Positions 25,823-33,998 of a DNA stretch of 64,000 nt are shown here, piece by piece. The translations under genes were made by a program, and so were the position numbers. Below the pieces are notes generated by a model, which saw only the letters and a list, made by a program, of their open reading frames with translations, was not told where the DNA came from and searched no databases. The DNA is taken from contig CAVOQE010000006.1 of NCBI GenBank assembly GCA_963698275.1, positions 310,001-374,000 on the forward strand, given 5' to 3'. The DNA comes from Anderseniella sp963698275 (GTDB lineage Bacteria > Pseudomonadota > Alphaproteobacteria > Rhizobiales > Aestuariivirgaceae). The stretch's first letter is position 1. Every line of letters begins with the position of its first letter.

Positions 25823-26764
25823 ATGCTGCAATTGGCCGGCAAGCGATTGGTACAGATGGCACTGATAATGCTGACTGTATCGCTCCTATTGTTTCTTGCA
25901 TTTGAGGCGGACAAATACAGCCTTGCCGGCAAAGTGCTTGGCCAGTACGCAAGCCAGGACCAGCGTTTGCAGTGGCTGGAGCAGAACGGCTACAATGCGC
26001 CGTTTGTGCAACGCTATGTCACCTGGGTTTTCAACGCTGCGCGCGGCGACTTTGGCGAGTCCGTGCAGTTCGCCACACCGGTGTCCAAACTGCTCAAGGA
26101 TCACTTGCTCAACACAGCCGTACTGGGCGGACTGGTGTTCACAATTACAGTTTCGATCGCCCTGGTTCTCGGTGTTCTGTCCGGCATTGCCGAAGGATCT
26201 CCCCGTGACCGCGGCATCACGGTTCTGGCGGTTATCACGACATCGGTCCCGGAATTTGCATCCGCGACCATCCTGGTCGCCATCTTTGTTTTCTGGCTGG
26301 ATATATTACCGGGAACATCGCCCTTCAGTAACGGGCTGACATGGGCCGATGCCAATCAGCTTGTGCTGCCGGTGATGGTGCTGGTGATCTACAATTTCGG
26401 TTATTACACCCGCATGACCCGGGCTTCCATGGCAGAGGTGATGACATCGCAATATGTCCGGACCGCCATTCTGAAGGGTCTGCCCTACAAACGCGTCATC
26501 CTGCGGCACGGCCTGCGCAATGCATTGATTGCGCCGTTTACGGTGATGATCCTGCAGCTCAACTACCTGCTGTCGGGCGTTATCGTGACCGAGGTGTTCT
26601 TCTCCTACAAAGGCTTCGGCAAACTGCTCTACGAGGCGGCCCTGTTCGGTGACATCTTCGTCATCGAGGCCTGCGCCATGGTGGCGGTGTTCATCGCGGT
26701 GTTTTCCCAGTTTGTGTCCGACATCGGATATACGCTTCTCAATCCACGCATCCGGTTCAGCTGA
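25823..26764 (+). CDS. Peptide/nickel-type ABC transporter permease (DppB/OppB family)
   Basis: 313-aa inner-membrane permease. An N-terminal helix (KRLVQMALIMLTVSLLLFLAF) is followed by a periplasmic segment. The core of about five helices carries the EAA-type loop YVRTAILKGLPYKRVILRHG that docks on the ATPase. The ATG at 25823 gives the normal family N-terminus. It is first in an operon with a DppC-type permease (12 bp) and a fused double ATPase (4 bp further on). No family-5 binding protein is found nearby. The substrate is unknown; peptides, or small onium compounds given the next operon, are possible. Confidence 0.9.
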   Translation: MLQLAGKRLVQMALIMLTVSLLLFLAFEADKYSLAGKVLGQYASQDQRLQWLEQNGYNAPFVQRYVTWVFNAARGDFGESVQFATPVSKLLKDHLLNTAVLGGLVFTITVSIALVLGVLSGIAEGSPRDRGITVLAVITTSVPEFASATILVAIFVFWLDILPGTSPFSNGLTWADANQLVLPVMVLVIYNFGYYTRMTRASMAEVMTSQYVRTAILKGLPYKRVILRHGLRNALIAPFTVMILQLNYLLSGVIVTEVFFSYKGFGKLLYEAALFGDIFVIEACAMVAVFIAVFSQFVSDIGYTLLNPRIRFS

Positions 26765-26776
26765 GGAAACAGACCC

Positions 26777-27733
26777 ATGACAGATACAACAGCTGAACAG
26801 ACCGACACACCTGACACAGCGACAGGGTTCGCACGTTTCCTGGCCGCCCTTGGGCTGTTGCGCGAGAGCTGGGTCGGCATGATCGGGTTGTTCCTGGTAT
26901 CATTCTGGGTGCTGATCGCGGTTTTTGTTGACCTGCTGCCATTGCAGGACCCGCTGGCCCAGACACGCGGGGTCATCAATTTCCCCATGCTGACCGAAGA
27001 CAAGAACGGTGTGATGCACTGGATGGGAACCGATGATCGCGGCCGTGATCTGCTGGCGCGCCTGTTGCACGGCTCACGCGTCGTGTTGTTCTGGTCGACG
27101 CTGGCGACAATCGTGGCTTACTCGGTCGGCATGATCATGGGTGTCACCGCAGGCTATCGCGGCGGCTGGTGGGATGAAATCATTTCGTTTATCGGCAATG
27201 TCCTTTTGTCTTTCCCGCAGATCGTCCTGCTGCTGGTAATCCTGACCGCGTTCGGACCGAATTCGGATATCGGCGTCTGGATGAAGTCGGAGCTTGGACT
27301 GGGCAAGACCTTGGTGTCCGGTGCGTTGATTGTTGTAGCCATTACTTTTTCAACAGCTCCGCAGGTCGCCCGTATCGTTCGCGGCATTGTGCTGGACCTG
27401 AAAACCCGCGACTACATTGCAGCAGCTGAAGTGCGCGGCGAAGGTCCATTGTGGATCATGCTGGTCGAACTGCTGCCAAACGCGCGCGGGCCGCTCATCG
27501 TGGATGCCTGCCTGCGTCTGGGCTACGTGATTATCACCATCGCCCTGCTTGGCTTCCTGTCACTTGGACTGCCGCCCCCGGACCCCGACTGGGGCAAGAT
27601 GATCTCCGACGGGCGTCAGTGGGGCTATAACGGCCTGAACATGATGCTGTGGCCCGCCATTGCGATCTCTTCGCTGGTACTGGGTTTGAATCTGCTGGCC
27701 GACGGCCTGCGTGAAATTTCGCTGAGGGATTGA
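26777..27733 (+). CDS. Peptide/nickel-type ABC transporter permease (DppC/OppC family)
   Basis: 318-aa partner permease. It has an N-terminal OppC_N helix (MIGLFLVSFWVLIAVFVDLL), then the DppC hallmark WMGTDDRGRDLLARLLHGSR, then five helices with the EAA loop TRDYIAAAEVRGEG and PLIVDACLRLGYVI. GLPPPDPDWGKMISDGR near the C-terminus is typical of DppC. It lies between the DppB-type gene and the ATPase in a tight operon. Confidence 0.92.
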   Translation: MTDTTAEQTDTPDTATGFARFLAALGLLRESWVGMIGLFLVSFWVLIAVFVDLLPLQDPLAQTRGVINFPMLTEDKNGVMHWMGTDDRGRDLLARLLHGSRVVLFWSTLATIVAYSVGMIMGVTAGYRGGWWDEIISFIGNVLLSFPQIVLLLVILTAFGPNSDIGVWMKSELGLGKTLVSGALIVVAITFSTAPQVARIVRGIVLDLKTRDYIAAAEVRGEGPLWIMLVELLPNARGPLIVDACLRLGYVIITIALLGFLSLGLPPPDPDWGKMISDGRQWGYNGLNMMLWPAIAISSLVLGLNLLADGLREISLRD

Positions 27734-27737
27734 TCCT

Positions 27738-30071
27738 ATGGCCGCACCGGACATGAACACGCCTGTTCTGGAATGTAACAACGTCTCGATCTCGTACTAT
27801 ACGAGAGCCGGTGAAATACCCGCCGTGGTGGACTTCAATCTGAAAGTCATGCCCGGCGAAGCGGTCGGCATTGTGGGTGAAAGCGGCTGTGGCAAGTCCA
27901 CGGTCGCGCTCGCCATCATGCAGTACATGGGCAAGAACGGCGACATTGTCGGTGGCGAAATCAAGTTCATGGGGCGCGACATGCGCACCATGTCCGAAGA
28001 AGAACTGCGCGATATTCGCGGCTCGCGCATTTCGATGGTCTACCAGGAACCAATGGCGTCCCTGAACCCGTCCATGCTGATCCGCGAACAGCTCAATGAA
28101 GTGCTGATCTACCATGAAGGCATCTCTGACGAAGAGGCCTCCAAACGGTCCATCGAAATGCTGGATGCTGTGCGCCTGCCGGATCCCGAGCGGCTGATGG
28201 ATTCGTTCCCGCACCAGATATCGGGCGGCCAGCAGCAGCGGGTCGTCATTGCCATGGCCTTGCTGTCCAAGCCGCAATTACTGCTACTCGATGAACCGAC
28301 CACTGCGCTTGACGTGACCGTTGAGGCAGGTGTCGTGGAACTGATCAAGGACATCTCGAAACGCTTTGGCACGTCGATGATCTATATCTCGCACAATCTG
28401 GGCCTGATCCTGGAAACCTGCGACAAGATCGCCGTGATGTACTCCGGCGAGGCAGTTGAATTCGGCACCGTCAACCAGGTCTTCGACGAAATGCGCCACC
28501 CCTATACCCGTGGCCTGTTCAATTCCATTCCCCTGCCCGGTGCCGACCGGTATTCGAGGCCCCTGGTCCCGATCCGGGGACAGCTGCCGTTGCCGCATGA
28601 ACGTCCCAAGGGATGTAATTTCGGACCACGCTGCGACCATTTCAAGGATGGCGTGTGCAATGTGAAACCCTTGTCGATGCAGGACGTTACGGCCCATCGC
28701 GGCCATCGGGTTCGCTGTGAACGATATCTGAGCATTGACTGGGAGGCGGCCAGGCCGAAGGCCCAGACGGGAACCGCAGCCAACTTCGGCAAGACCGTTC
28801 TGCAGGTCAAGAACATGCAGAAGTATTACGAGGTTCACGACCGGTCACTGAAAGCGCTGCTTTCCGGCAAGGCCTCCAGGTTCGTCAAGGCCAATGAAAA
28901 GCTGGATTTCGAAGCCCGCGAAGCGGAAACCGTGGCCATCGTGGGTGAATCCGGCTGCGGCAAGTCAACCTTTGCCAAGGTGATGCTCGGCCTTGAAACC
29001 GCAACCGGCGGCGAGATTATTCTGAACGGCACGGAGATCGGCCAGATACCGGTCAACAAACGCACGCCGCAAATGGTCGGTTCGATGCAGATGATCTTCC
29101 AGAACCCGTTTGAGACACTCAATCCGTCGCACACTGTCGGCGCTCAGATCAGCCGGGTGCTGCGCATGTTCGGCGTGGCAAAGACCAAGGAAGAAGCGCT
29201 GGAGAAAACCTACAAGCTGCTGGATATGGTGAAGCTGCCGCGTGATTTCGCCCAGCGCCGTCCGCGCCAGTTGTCAGGCGGCCAGAAACAGCGTGTCGGC
29301 ATCGCGCGTGCGTTTGCCGGTGAAGCCCAGGTAGTGGTCGCAGACGAACCGGTATCAGCACTTGATGTGTCGGTGCAGGCCGCCGTGACCGGCCTTCTGA
29401 CAGACATTCAGCGCGAACGGCGCACGACCATGCTGTTCATCTCGCATGACCTGTCGGTGGTGCGCTATCTGGCAGACCGTGTTGTGGTGATGTATCTCGG
29501 CCAGATCATGGAACAAGGCAACACCGACGACATCTATTCACCGCCCTATCACCCCTATACGGAAGCCCTGCTGTCGGCCGTGCCGATTGCCGATACGTCC
29601 ATCACCAAGAAGCACATCGTGCTGGAAGGTGAATTGCCGTCGCCGATGAACCCGCCATCGGGCTGTCCGTTCCAGACCCGTTGTCCGCGCAAGATCGGCT
29701 CGATCTGCGAGACAGACCTGCCCGACGTCAAGGATCTCGGCAATGGTCACAAGATCATGTGCCATCTGAGTGAAGAAGACCTCAGGGCGATGGAACCTGT
29801 CATTGCGATGCCATCGGACAAGAAGAAAAAGGCAAGCGCTTCGACAAGCCCGGGACGCGCCAAGGCGGCACTGGCTGCCGCCTCCATCGCAACCGTGCCG
29901 GGCACGGCGGCGAAAGCCAAGCCGGCAGCTAAAAAGGCCGCGGCCAAAAAACCGGCAGCTAAAAAGTCAGCGGCTAAAAAATCTGCGGCAAAGAAACCCG
30001 CTGCGAAAAAACCCGTGGCCCGTAAAGCAGGCCCCGAACGGCTCGAGAAGGCCCGCGGCAAGGCCAGATGA
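27738..30071 (+). CDS. Fused double ATP-binding subunit (DppD-DppF type) with a Lys/Ala-rich tail
   Basis: 777-aa fusion of two ABC ATPases that powers the importer. Domain 1 has Walker A GESGCGKST (about 52), signature SGGQQQR and Walker B LLLLDEPTTALD. A Cys-containing oligo_HPY segment (CNFGPRCDHFKDGVCN) follows. Domain 2 has GESGCGKST (about 402), LSGGQKQR, VVVADEPVSALD and a second oligo_HPY. After about residue 705 an extension of KPAAKK/SAAKK repeats resembles histone H1 tails, and the frame stops at 30071. A helix-hairpin-helix domain then follows in the +1 frame, suggesting a frameshift in a longer protein. Confidence 0.92.
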   Translation: MAAPDMNTPVLECNNVSISYYTRAGEIPAVVDFNLKVMPGEAVGIVGESGCGKSTVALAIMQYMGKNGDIVGGEIKFMGRDMRTMSEEELRDIRGSRISMVYQEPMASLNPSMLIREQLNEVLIYHEGISDEEASKRSIEMLDAVRLPDPERLMDSFPHQISGGQQQRVVIAMALLSKPQLLLLDEPTTALDVTVEAGVVELIKDISKRFGTSMIYISHNLGLILETCDKIAVMYSGEAVEFGTVNQVFDEMRHPYTRGLFNSIPLPGADRYSRPLVPIRGQLPLPHERPKGCNFGPRCDHFKDGVCNVKPLSMQDVTAHRGHRVRCERYLSIDWEAARPKAQTGTAANFGKTVLQVKNMQKYYEVHDRSLKALLSGKASRFVKANEKLDFEAREAETVAIVGESGCGKSTFAKVMLGLETATGGEIILNGTEIGQIPVNKRTPQMVGSMQMIFQNPFETLNPSHTVGAQISRVLRMFGVAKTKEEALEKTYKLLDMVKLPRDFAQRRPRQLSGGQKQRVGIARAFAGEAQVVVADEPVSALDVSVQAAVTGLLTDIQRERRTTMLFISHDLSVVRYLADRVVVMYLGQIMEQGNTDDIYSPPYHPYTEALLSAVPIADTSITKKHIVLEGELPSPMNPPSGCPFQTRCPRKIGSICETDLPDVKDLGNGHKIMCHLSEEDLRAMEPVIAMPSDKKKKASASTSPGRAKAALAAASIATVPGTAAKAKPAAKKAAAKKPAAKKSAAKKSAAKKPAAKKPVARKAGPERLEKARGKAR

Positions 30072-30261
30072 CCTGAAACTGATATCAGGCGTTGGCCCCA
30101 AGCTGGAACAGACCCTCAACAAGCTGGGTTTCTGGCATTTCGACCAAATCGCCAGTTGGAAAAAAGCCGACATAGCGATCGTGGATGACGAATTGTCGTT
30201 CAAGGGCCGTATCGAGCGCGATGACTGGGTCAAGCAGGCCAAGGGACTGGCGCGGAAGTAG
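30061..30261 (+). pseudogene. Out-of-frame helix-hairpin-helix domain (NuoE-tail type) after the ABC ATPase
   Basis: Immediately after the ATPase stop, the +1 frame encodes RPDDLKLISGVGPKLEQTL, then HFDQIASWKKADIA and FKGRIERDDWVKQAK, with a stop at 30261. This small helix-hairpin-helix domain is usually found at the end of alphaproteobacterial NuoE and similar proteins, after a Lys/Ala-rich linker like the one on the ATPase. Removing one G at 30062-30063 (AAGGCCAGAT) would fuse the two frames into a protein of about 840 aa. It has no start or ribosome site of its own. Either a real frameshift or a sequence error. Confidence 0.7.
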
Positions 30262-30273
30262 GCTGAACCTGCC

Positions 30274-30708
30274 CTAGCGCTTCTTGTTCAAATGATAGGT
30301 AAGAGCCAGCGCGATGCAATGGCGTAATGGTTTTTCCTCGAGTGCCCCGGTCAGGCCAAGCAGGATCGCACGGCGGCCCTCATACTCGAATACACCGGGA
30401 TACAATTGCTGATAGTCGTCAGCCAGTGACGAGTTGCAATTGAAGTAAATGCCGACCTTGCCGGCTTTGGTTGAGTGACGACCAAGGCGTATTGTGGTTC
30501 CGGTACGCGGTTTTACAGGCAGGTAACTCGGCTGGCCCCATTTCAGGGTTTCCTGCACCTCTCCGATCTCCGGATGGCGGGCGGCTTCGTCCAGGATCAT
30601 CTTTCTGAGTTCAAGCAAGCGCTCGCGCACATGCTCGTCAAAACTCTCGAACACCTGTCGGACTTCTCGGCCTGCGAACTCCCGATCTGAAACTGTATCC
30701 GGCGCCAT
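30274..30708 (-). CDS. DUF1801 domain protein
   Basis: 144-aa cytoplasmic protein. The frame runs from FDEHVRERLLELRKMILDEA through VQETLKWGQPSYL to the C-terminal LTGALEEKPLRHCIALALTYH, all typical of DUF1801 (YdhG-like) proteins of unknown function. I use ATG 30708, which avoids overlap with the upstream DUF1194 gene; an upstream in-frame codon at 30741 would overlap it by 17 bp. Convergent with the ABC operon. Confidence 0.8.
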   Translation of the reverse strand: MAPDTVSDREFAGREVRQVFESFDEHVRERLLELRKMILDEAARHPEIGEVQETLKWGQPSYLPVKPRTGTTIRLGRHSTKAGKVGIYFNCNSSLADDYQQLYPGVFEYEGRRAILLGLTGALEEKPLRHCIALALTYHLNKKR

Positions 30709-30724
30709 ATCTGATCTTATCCCC

Positions 30725-31534
30725 TCATCGCAGTCCAACAATCGGATCAGGATCTATCTCACGCAGCAACTTGCGGCGCATGGCGCGGGCGAAGTCATCA
30801 TAATCCTCCGCCACTTCGACGAAATTGCCCTCGCCGACGGCCAGCCGTGCACGGTAATAATCATCCAGTTCCTTGTCTTCATTGAGAATGGCCAGCCCGT
30901 TCAGGGTTACTTTGCGGGCGATCGCCATGGAGCGTGCCTCACTGAGTATGGTTGAATACTGGCGCGGCGGGGTTTCGCGGCCGTCGCCCGAGACGTCCAC
31001 AATACGCCGGTCTGAGTGGATTGCGTTTTCATCAATCGACCTTATGGCATGGGCAACACCGTCTCCAATGCCTGTGCCGCCGACCTGGGTGCGCGGCATG
31101 GCAGCGATCATGGCTGCTACCCGGTCCACTTCCGCCTTGCTGGACAGGATAAACCAGCCGGTTTCGTCCTTGGGCCGCCGGGCTTCCGCCCAGATCAATA
31201 CGTTGAGTGCAATACGCCTGTGCTTGCCTGCGGTAATCGCTCGCAGAACAGCAGGGTCACGCAAGGCGGTGGCAATTCCCGACAACTGCAATCTGTATTC
31301 TGCATTGTCGACACTGCCCGATGCATCCACCGCCAGCACCAGTTCAAGATCAACTTCATCACTGGCCGCTGCAGAGTGCATTGCAGCATTCGCCAGCACC
31401 ATCAGCACTGCTGTCAATGCGCCAAAAAACTGTCTCACAGGGCCATGCTTTGAAACCCGTTGTCGCTTGCAGGCATGACTTGTCTTGCCGCTAAGTGATT
31501 GCATCGCTGCATGGATTATTTTCATCAAGGACAT
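30725..31534 (-). CDS. DUF1194 (von Willebrand A-like) exported protein, copy 1
   Basis: Up to 269 aa. An N-terminal hydrophobic export segment (FFGALTAVLMVLANAAM) ends near HSAAA. A vWA-like domain follows, with the MIDAS-type motif DASGSVD, TGIGDGVAHAI and the Asp of VDVSGDGRE, so it probably binds a divalent metal and a partner protein. Function unknown. The ATG at 31534 lies only 5 bp from the divergent FAD oxidoreductase start, so the true start may be 31525 or 31504. A second copy lies at 47313-48056. Confidence 0.82.
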   Translation of the reverse strand: MSLMKIIHAAMQSLSGKTSHACKRQRVSKHGPVRQFFGALTAVLMVLANAAMHSAAASDEVDLELVLAVDASGSVDNAEYRLQLSGIATALRDPAVLRAITAGKHRRIALNVLIWAEARRPKDETGWFILSSKAEVDRVAAMIAAMPRTQVGGTGIGDGVAHAIRSIDENAIHSDRRIVDVSGDGRETPPRQYSTILSEARSMAIARKVTLNGLAILNEDKELDDYYRARLAVGEGNFVEVAEDYDDFARAMRRKLLREIDPDPIVGLR

Positions 31535-31539
31535 GGGTC

Positions 31540-33972
31540 ATGAAATCGCATTATCGCGCAATTGTCATCGGCGGTGGCGTTGTCGGCTGTTCAATTCTGT
31601 ATCACCTGACGAAAAAGGGATGGTCTGACATTCTGCTGATCGAACGCGATGAACTGACGTCAGGATCGACCTGGCATGCCGCCGGCGGGTTTCATACGCT
31701 GAACGGCGATCCCAACGTGGCCAAGCTGCAGGAATACACCATCAACCTCTACAAGGAGATTGAAGAGGTATCCGGGCAGTCGACCGGATGCCATGTCACA
31801 GGCGGTGTCATGCTGGTGTCGAACAAGGACCGTTTCGACTGGCTTAAAATGGCCCATGCCCGCAACAAGTACCTCGGCGTGGACACCCGCATGATCTCGG
31901 TTGAAGAAGCGGCAGAACATTTCCCGCTGATGGACAAGGACCAGTTCGTCGGTGCCATGTGGCATCCGCTTGAAGGCCATCTTGACCCGTCCGGCACCAC
32001 GCATGCCTATGCCAAGGCAGCACGCGTCAACGGAGCTGAAATTATACGCCAGAACCGGGTGCTGGAAACCAACCAGTTGCCGGACGGTACATGGTCCGTG
32101 GTCACCGAAAAAGGCACCGTTACCTGCGAACACCTGGTCAATGCCGGCGGCCTGTGGGGCCGCGAAGTGGGCCGTATGGCAGGGCTTGAATTGCCGGTCC
32201 TGTGCATGGCGCATCAGTATCTCATTACCGAAGAGATGGAAGAGGTCGTTGCCTACAACAATGCCAATGACGGCAAGGAAATCGTTCACGCCATCGACTT
32301 CGACGGCGAAATCTACATGCGCCAGGAAGGCAAGGGCATGCTGATGGGCACTTATGAGCCCAATGGCATTCCCTGGTCACCGACCGAAGCACCGTGGGAT
32401 TTCTCCACTGAACTTCTGCCGCCGGACCTGGACCAGATTGCCGACAATCTGGAACGGGGTTTCACCCATCACCCGGCCTTCCAGTCTGCCGGCATCAAGA
32501 ACATTATCAACGGCCCGTTCGCCTTCGGTCCTGACGGCAATCCGTTGATCGGGCCGATCCGGGGCCTGCAGAATTACTGGGTGGCGTGCGGTGTCATGGC
32601 CGGCTTCAGCCAGGGTGGCGGTGTCGGCCTGGCGCTGAGCAACTGGATCGTGGATGCTGATCCCGGCTTCGATGTATGGGCCATGGATATTGCGCGCTAC
32701 GGGTCATATGCCAACATGGCCTACACCAATGAAAAGGTGCGCGAAAACTATGGCCGGCGTTTCCGCATCATGTTCCCCAATGAGGAGCTTCCCGCTGCCC
32801 GGCCGCTGCGCACCACGCCGCTGTATGACCGGTTCAAGGCCATGGGCGCGTTCTTCGGCGTCTCCTATGGTGTCGAAAATGCCCTGTGGTTTGCACCGGA
32901 AGGCAAGAAAGCGGAAGAAGCCGTTACTTTCCGGCGCTCCGAAGCCTTTGATATCGTTGGCGATGAATGCCGTGCGGTGCGCAATTCGGTCGGGGTGCTG
33001 GAAATATCCGGCTATGCCAAATATGAAATCACCGGCTCCGGTGCCGAGGGTTGGCTGTCACACATGCTGGCCAACAAGGTGCCGGCCAAGGGCCGCATGA
33101 CGCTGGCCCCGATGCTCAAAGAGGACGGCAAGCTGATCGGCGACTTCTCTCTCGCCAAGGCCGATGACGAGCGCTTCTACATCTTCGGATCGGGAGCGGC
33201 GGAAAACTATCACATGCGCTGGTTCGAACAGCACCTGCCGGAAGATGGTTCGGTCAAGGTGCATGCGTTCGGGCTGGAAATGTGCGGCCTGTCGATCGCC
33301 GGACCGAACTCGCAGAAGCTGCTGGCAAAACTCACCAACGCCGATGTATCGACCAGCGCCCTGCCCTTCATGTCGTTCCGTGAAATGGACTTGGGGCTAG
33401 TGCCGGCAAAACTTGCCCGCGTCAGCTTCACCGGGGACCTGGGATATGAAATCTGGGTCGCGGCGGAATATCTCACCACGCTGCACACCATGATCATGGA
33501 GGCAGGTGAAGAGTTCAATATCAAGCCGGTCGGTGGCCGCGCGCTGCTGTCACTTCGTCTGGAAAAGAACTGGGGAACATGGGCGCGCGAATACCGTCCG
33601 ATCTACGGCCCGTTCGAAGCCGGTCTTGGCCGCTTTGTCGCCTTGTCGAAGAATGACTTCATCGGCCGTGACGCTGCAGCAAAGGAAAAGGAAACCGGTG
33701 GCGAGCGCGCCATGACCGTATTCACCGTGCACGGCAATAATGTCGACGTCATCGGTGACGAGCCGATCTACCATAAGGACAAGTGCGTCGGATGGATCAC
33801 GTCGGGCGGTTATGCCCATGCGGCAGGCCAGTCCGTGGCCATCGGTTTTGTGCCGACGGATGTTGCCGGTGAAACGGATGGATTCGAGATTGAAATTCTC
33901 GGCCAGAACTACAAGGCTAGCCCGCAGAAAGACCCGTTGTTTGATGCCGATGCGTCACACATGAGGTCTTAA
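31540..33972 (+). CDS. FAD-dependent dimethylglycine/sarcosine dehydrogenase-like protein with GcvT domain (copy 1)
   Basis: 810 aa. The N-terminal DAO-type FAD domain (IGGGVVGCSILYHL at about 9-22) has GSTWHAAG, whose His is the covalent FAD attachment site in dimethylglycine dehydrogenase. A FAO_M linker follows. From about residue 430 comes a folate-binding GcvT domain (SIAGPNSQKLLAKL, FTGDLGYEIWV, LRLEKNWGTW). Such fusions oxidatively demethylate N-methyl compounds and pass the C1 unit to tetrahydrofolate. ATG 31540 has AAGGA upstream. It is first in a four-gene operon with a paralogue 26 bp downstream. The actual substrate is unknown. Confidence 0.9.
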   Translation: MKSHYRAIVIGGGVVGCSILYHLTKKGWSDILLIERDELTSGSTWHAAGGFHTLNGDPNVAKLQEYTINLYKEIEEVSGQSTGCHVTGGVMLVSNKDRFDWLKMAHARNKYLGVDTRMISVEEAAEHFPLMDKDQFVGAMWHPLEGHLDPSGTTHAYAKAARVNGAEIIRQNRVLETNQLPDGTWSVVTEKGTVTCEHLVNAGGLWGREVGRMAGLELPVLCMAHQYLITEEMEEVVAYNNANDGKEIVHAIDFDGEIYMRQEGKGMLMGTYEPNGIPWSPTEAPWDFSTELLPPDLDQIADNLERGFTHHPAFQSAGIKNIINGPFAFGPDGNPLIGPIRGLQNYWVACGVMAGFSQGGGVGLALSNWIVDADPGFDVWAMDIARYGSYANMAYTNEKVRENYGRRFRIMFPNEELPAARPLRTTPLYDRFKAMGAFFGVSYGVENALWFAPEGKKAEEAVTFRRSEAFDIVGDECRAVRNSVGVLEISGYAKYEITGSGAEGWLSHMLANKVPAKGRMTLAPMLKEDGKLIGDFSLAKADDERFYIFGSGAAENYHMRWFEQHLPEDGSVKVHAFGLEMCGLSIAGPNSQKLLAKLTNADVSTSALPFMSFREMDLGLVPAKLARVSFTGDLGYEIWVAAEYLTTLHTMIMEAGEEFNIKPVGGRALLSLRLEKNWGTWAREYRPIYGPFEAGLGRFVALSKNDFIGRDAAAKEKETGGERAMTVFTVHGNNVDVIGDEPIYHKDKCVGWITSGGYAHAAGQSVAIGFVPTDVAGETDGFEIEILGQNYKASPQKDPLFDADASHMRS

Positions 33973-33998
33973 ACCCTGTAACAGTTCGGGAGCCGCCA

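Noticed and set aside
30050..30075. Programmed ribosomal frameshift joining the ATPase to the helix-hairpin-helix domain
   Set aside because: No obvious slippery heptamer or downstream structure was seen; a single-base indel or sequence error explains the shift more simply, though it is not excluded.
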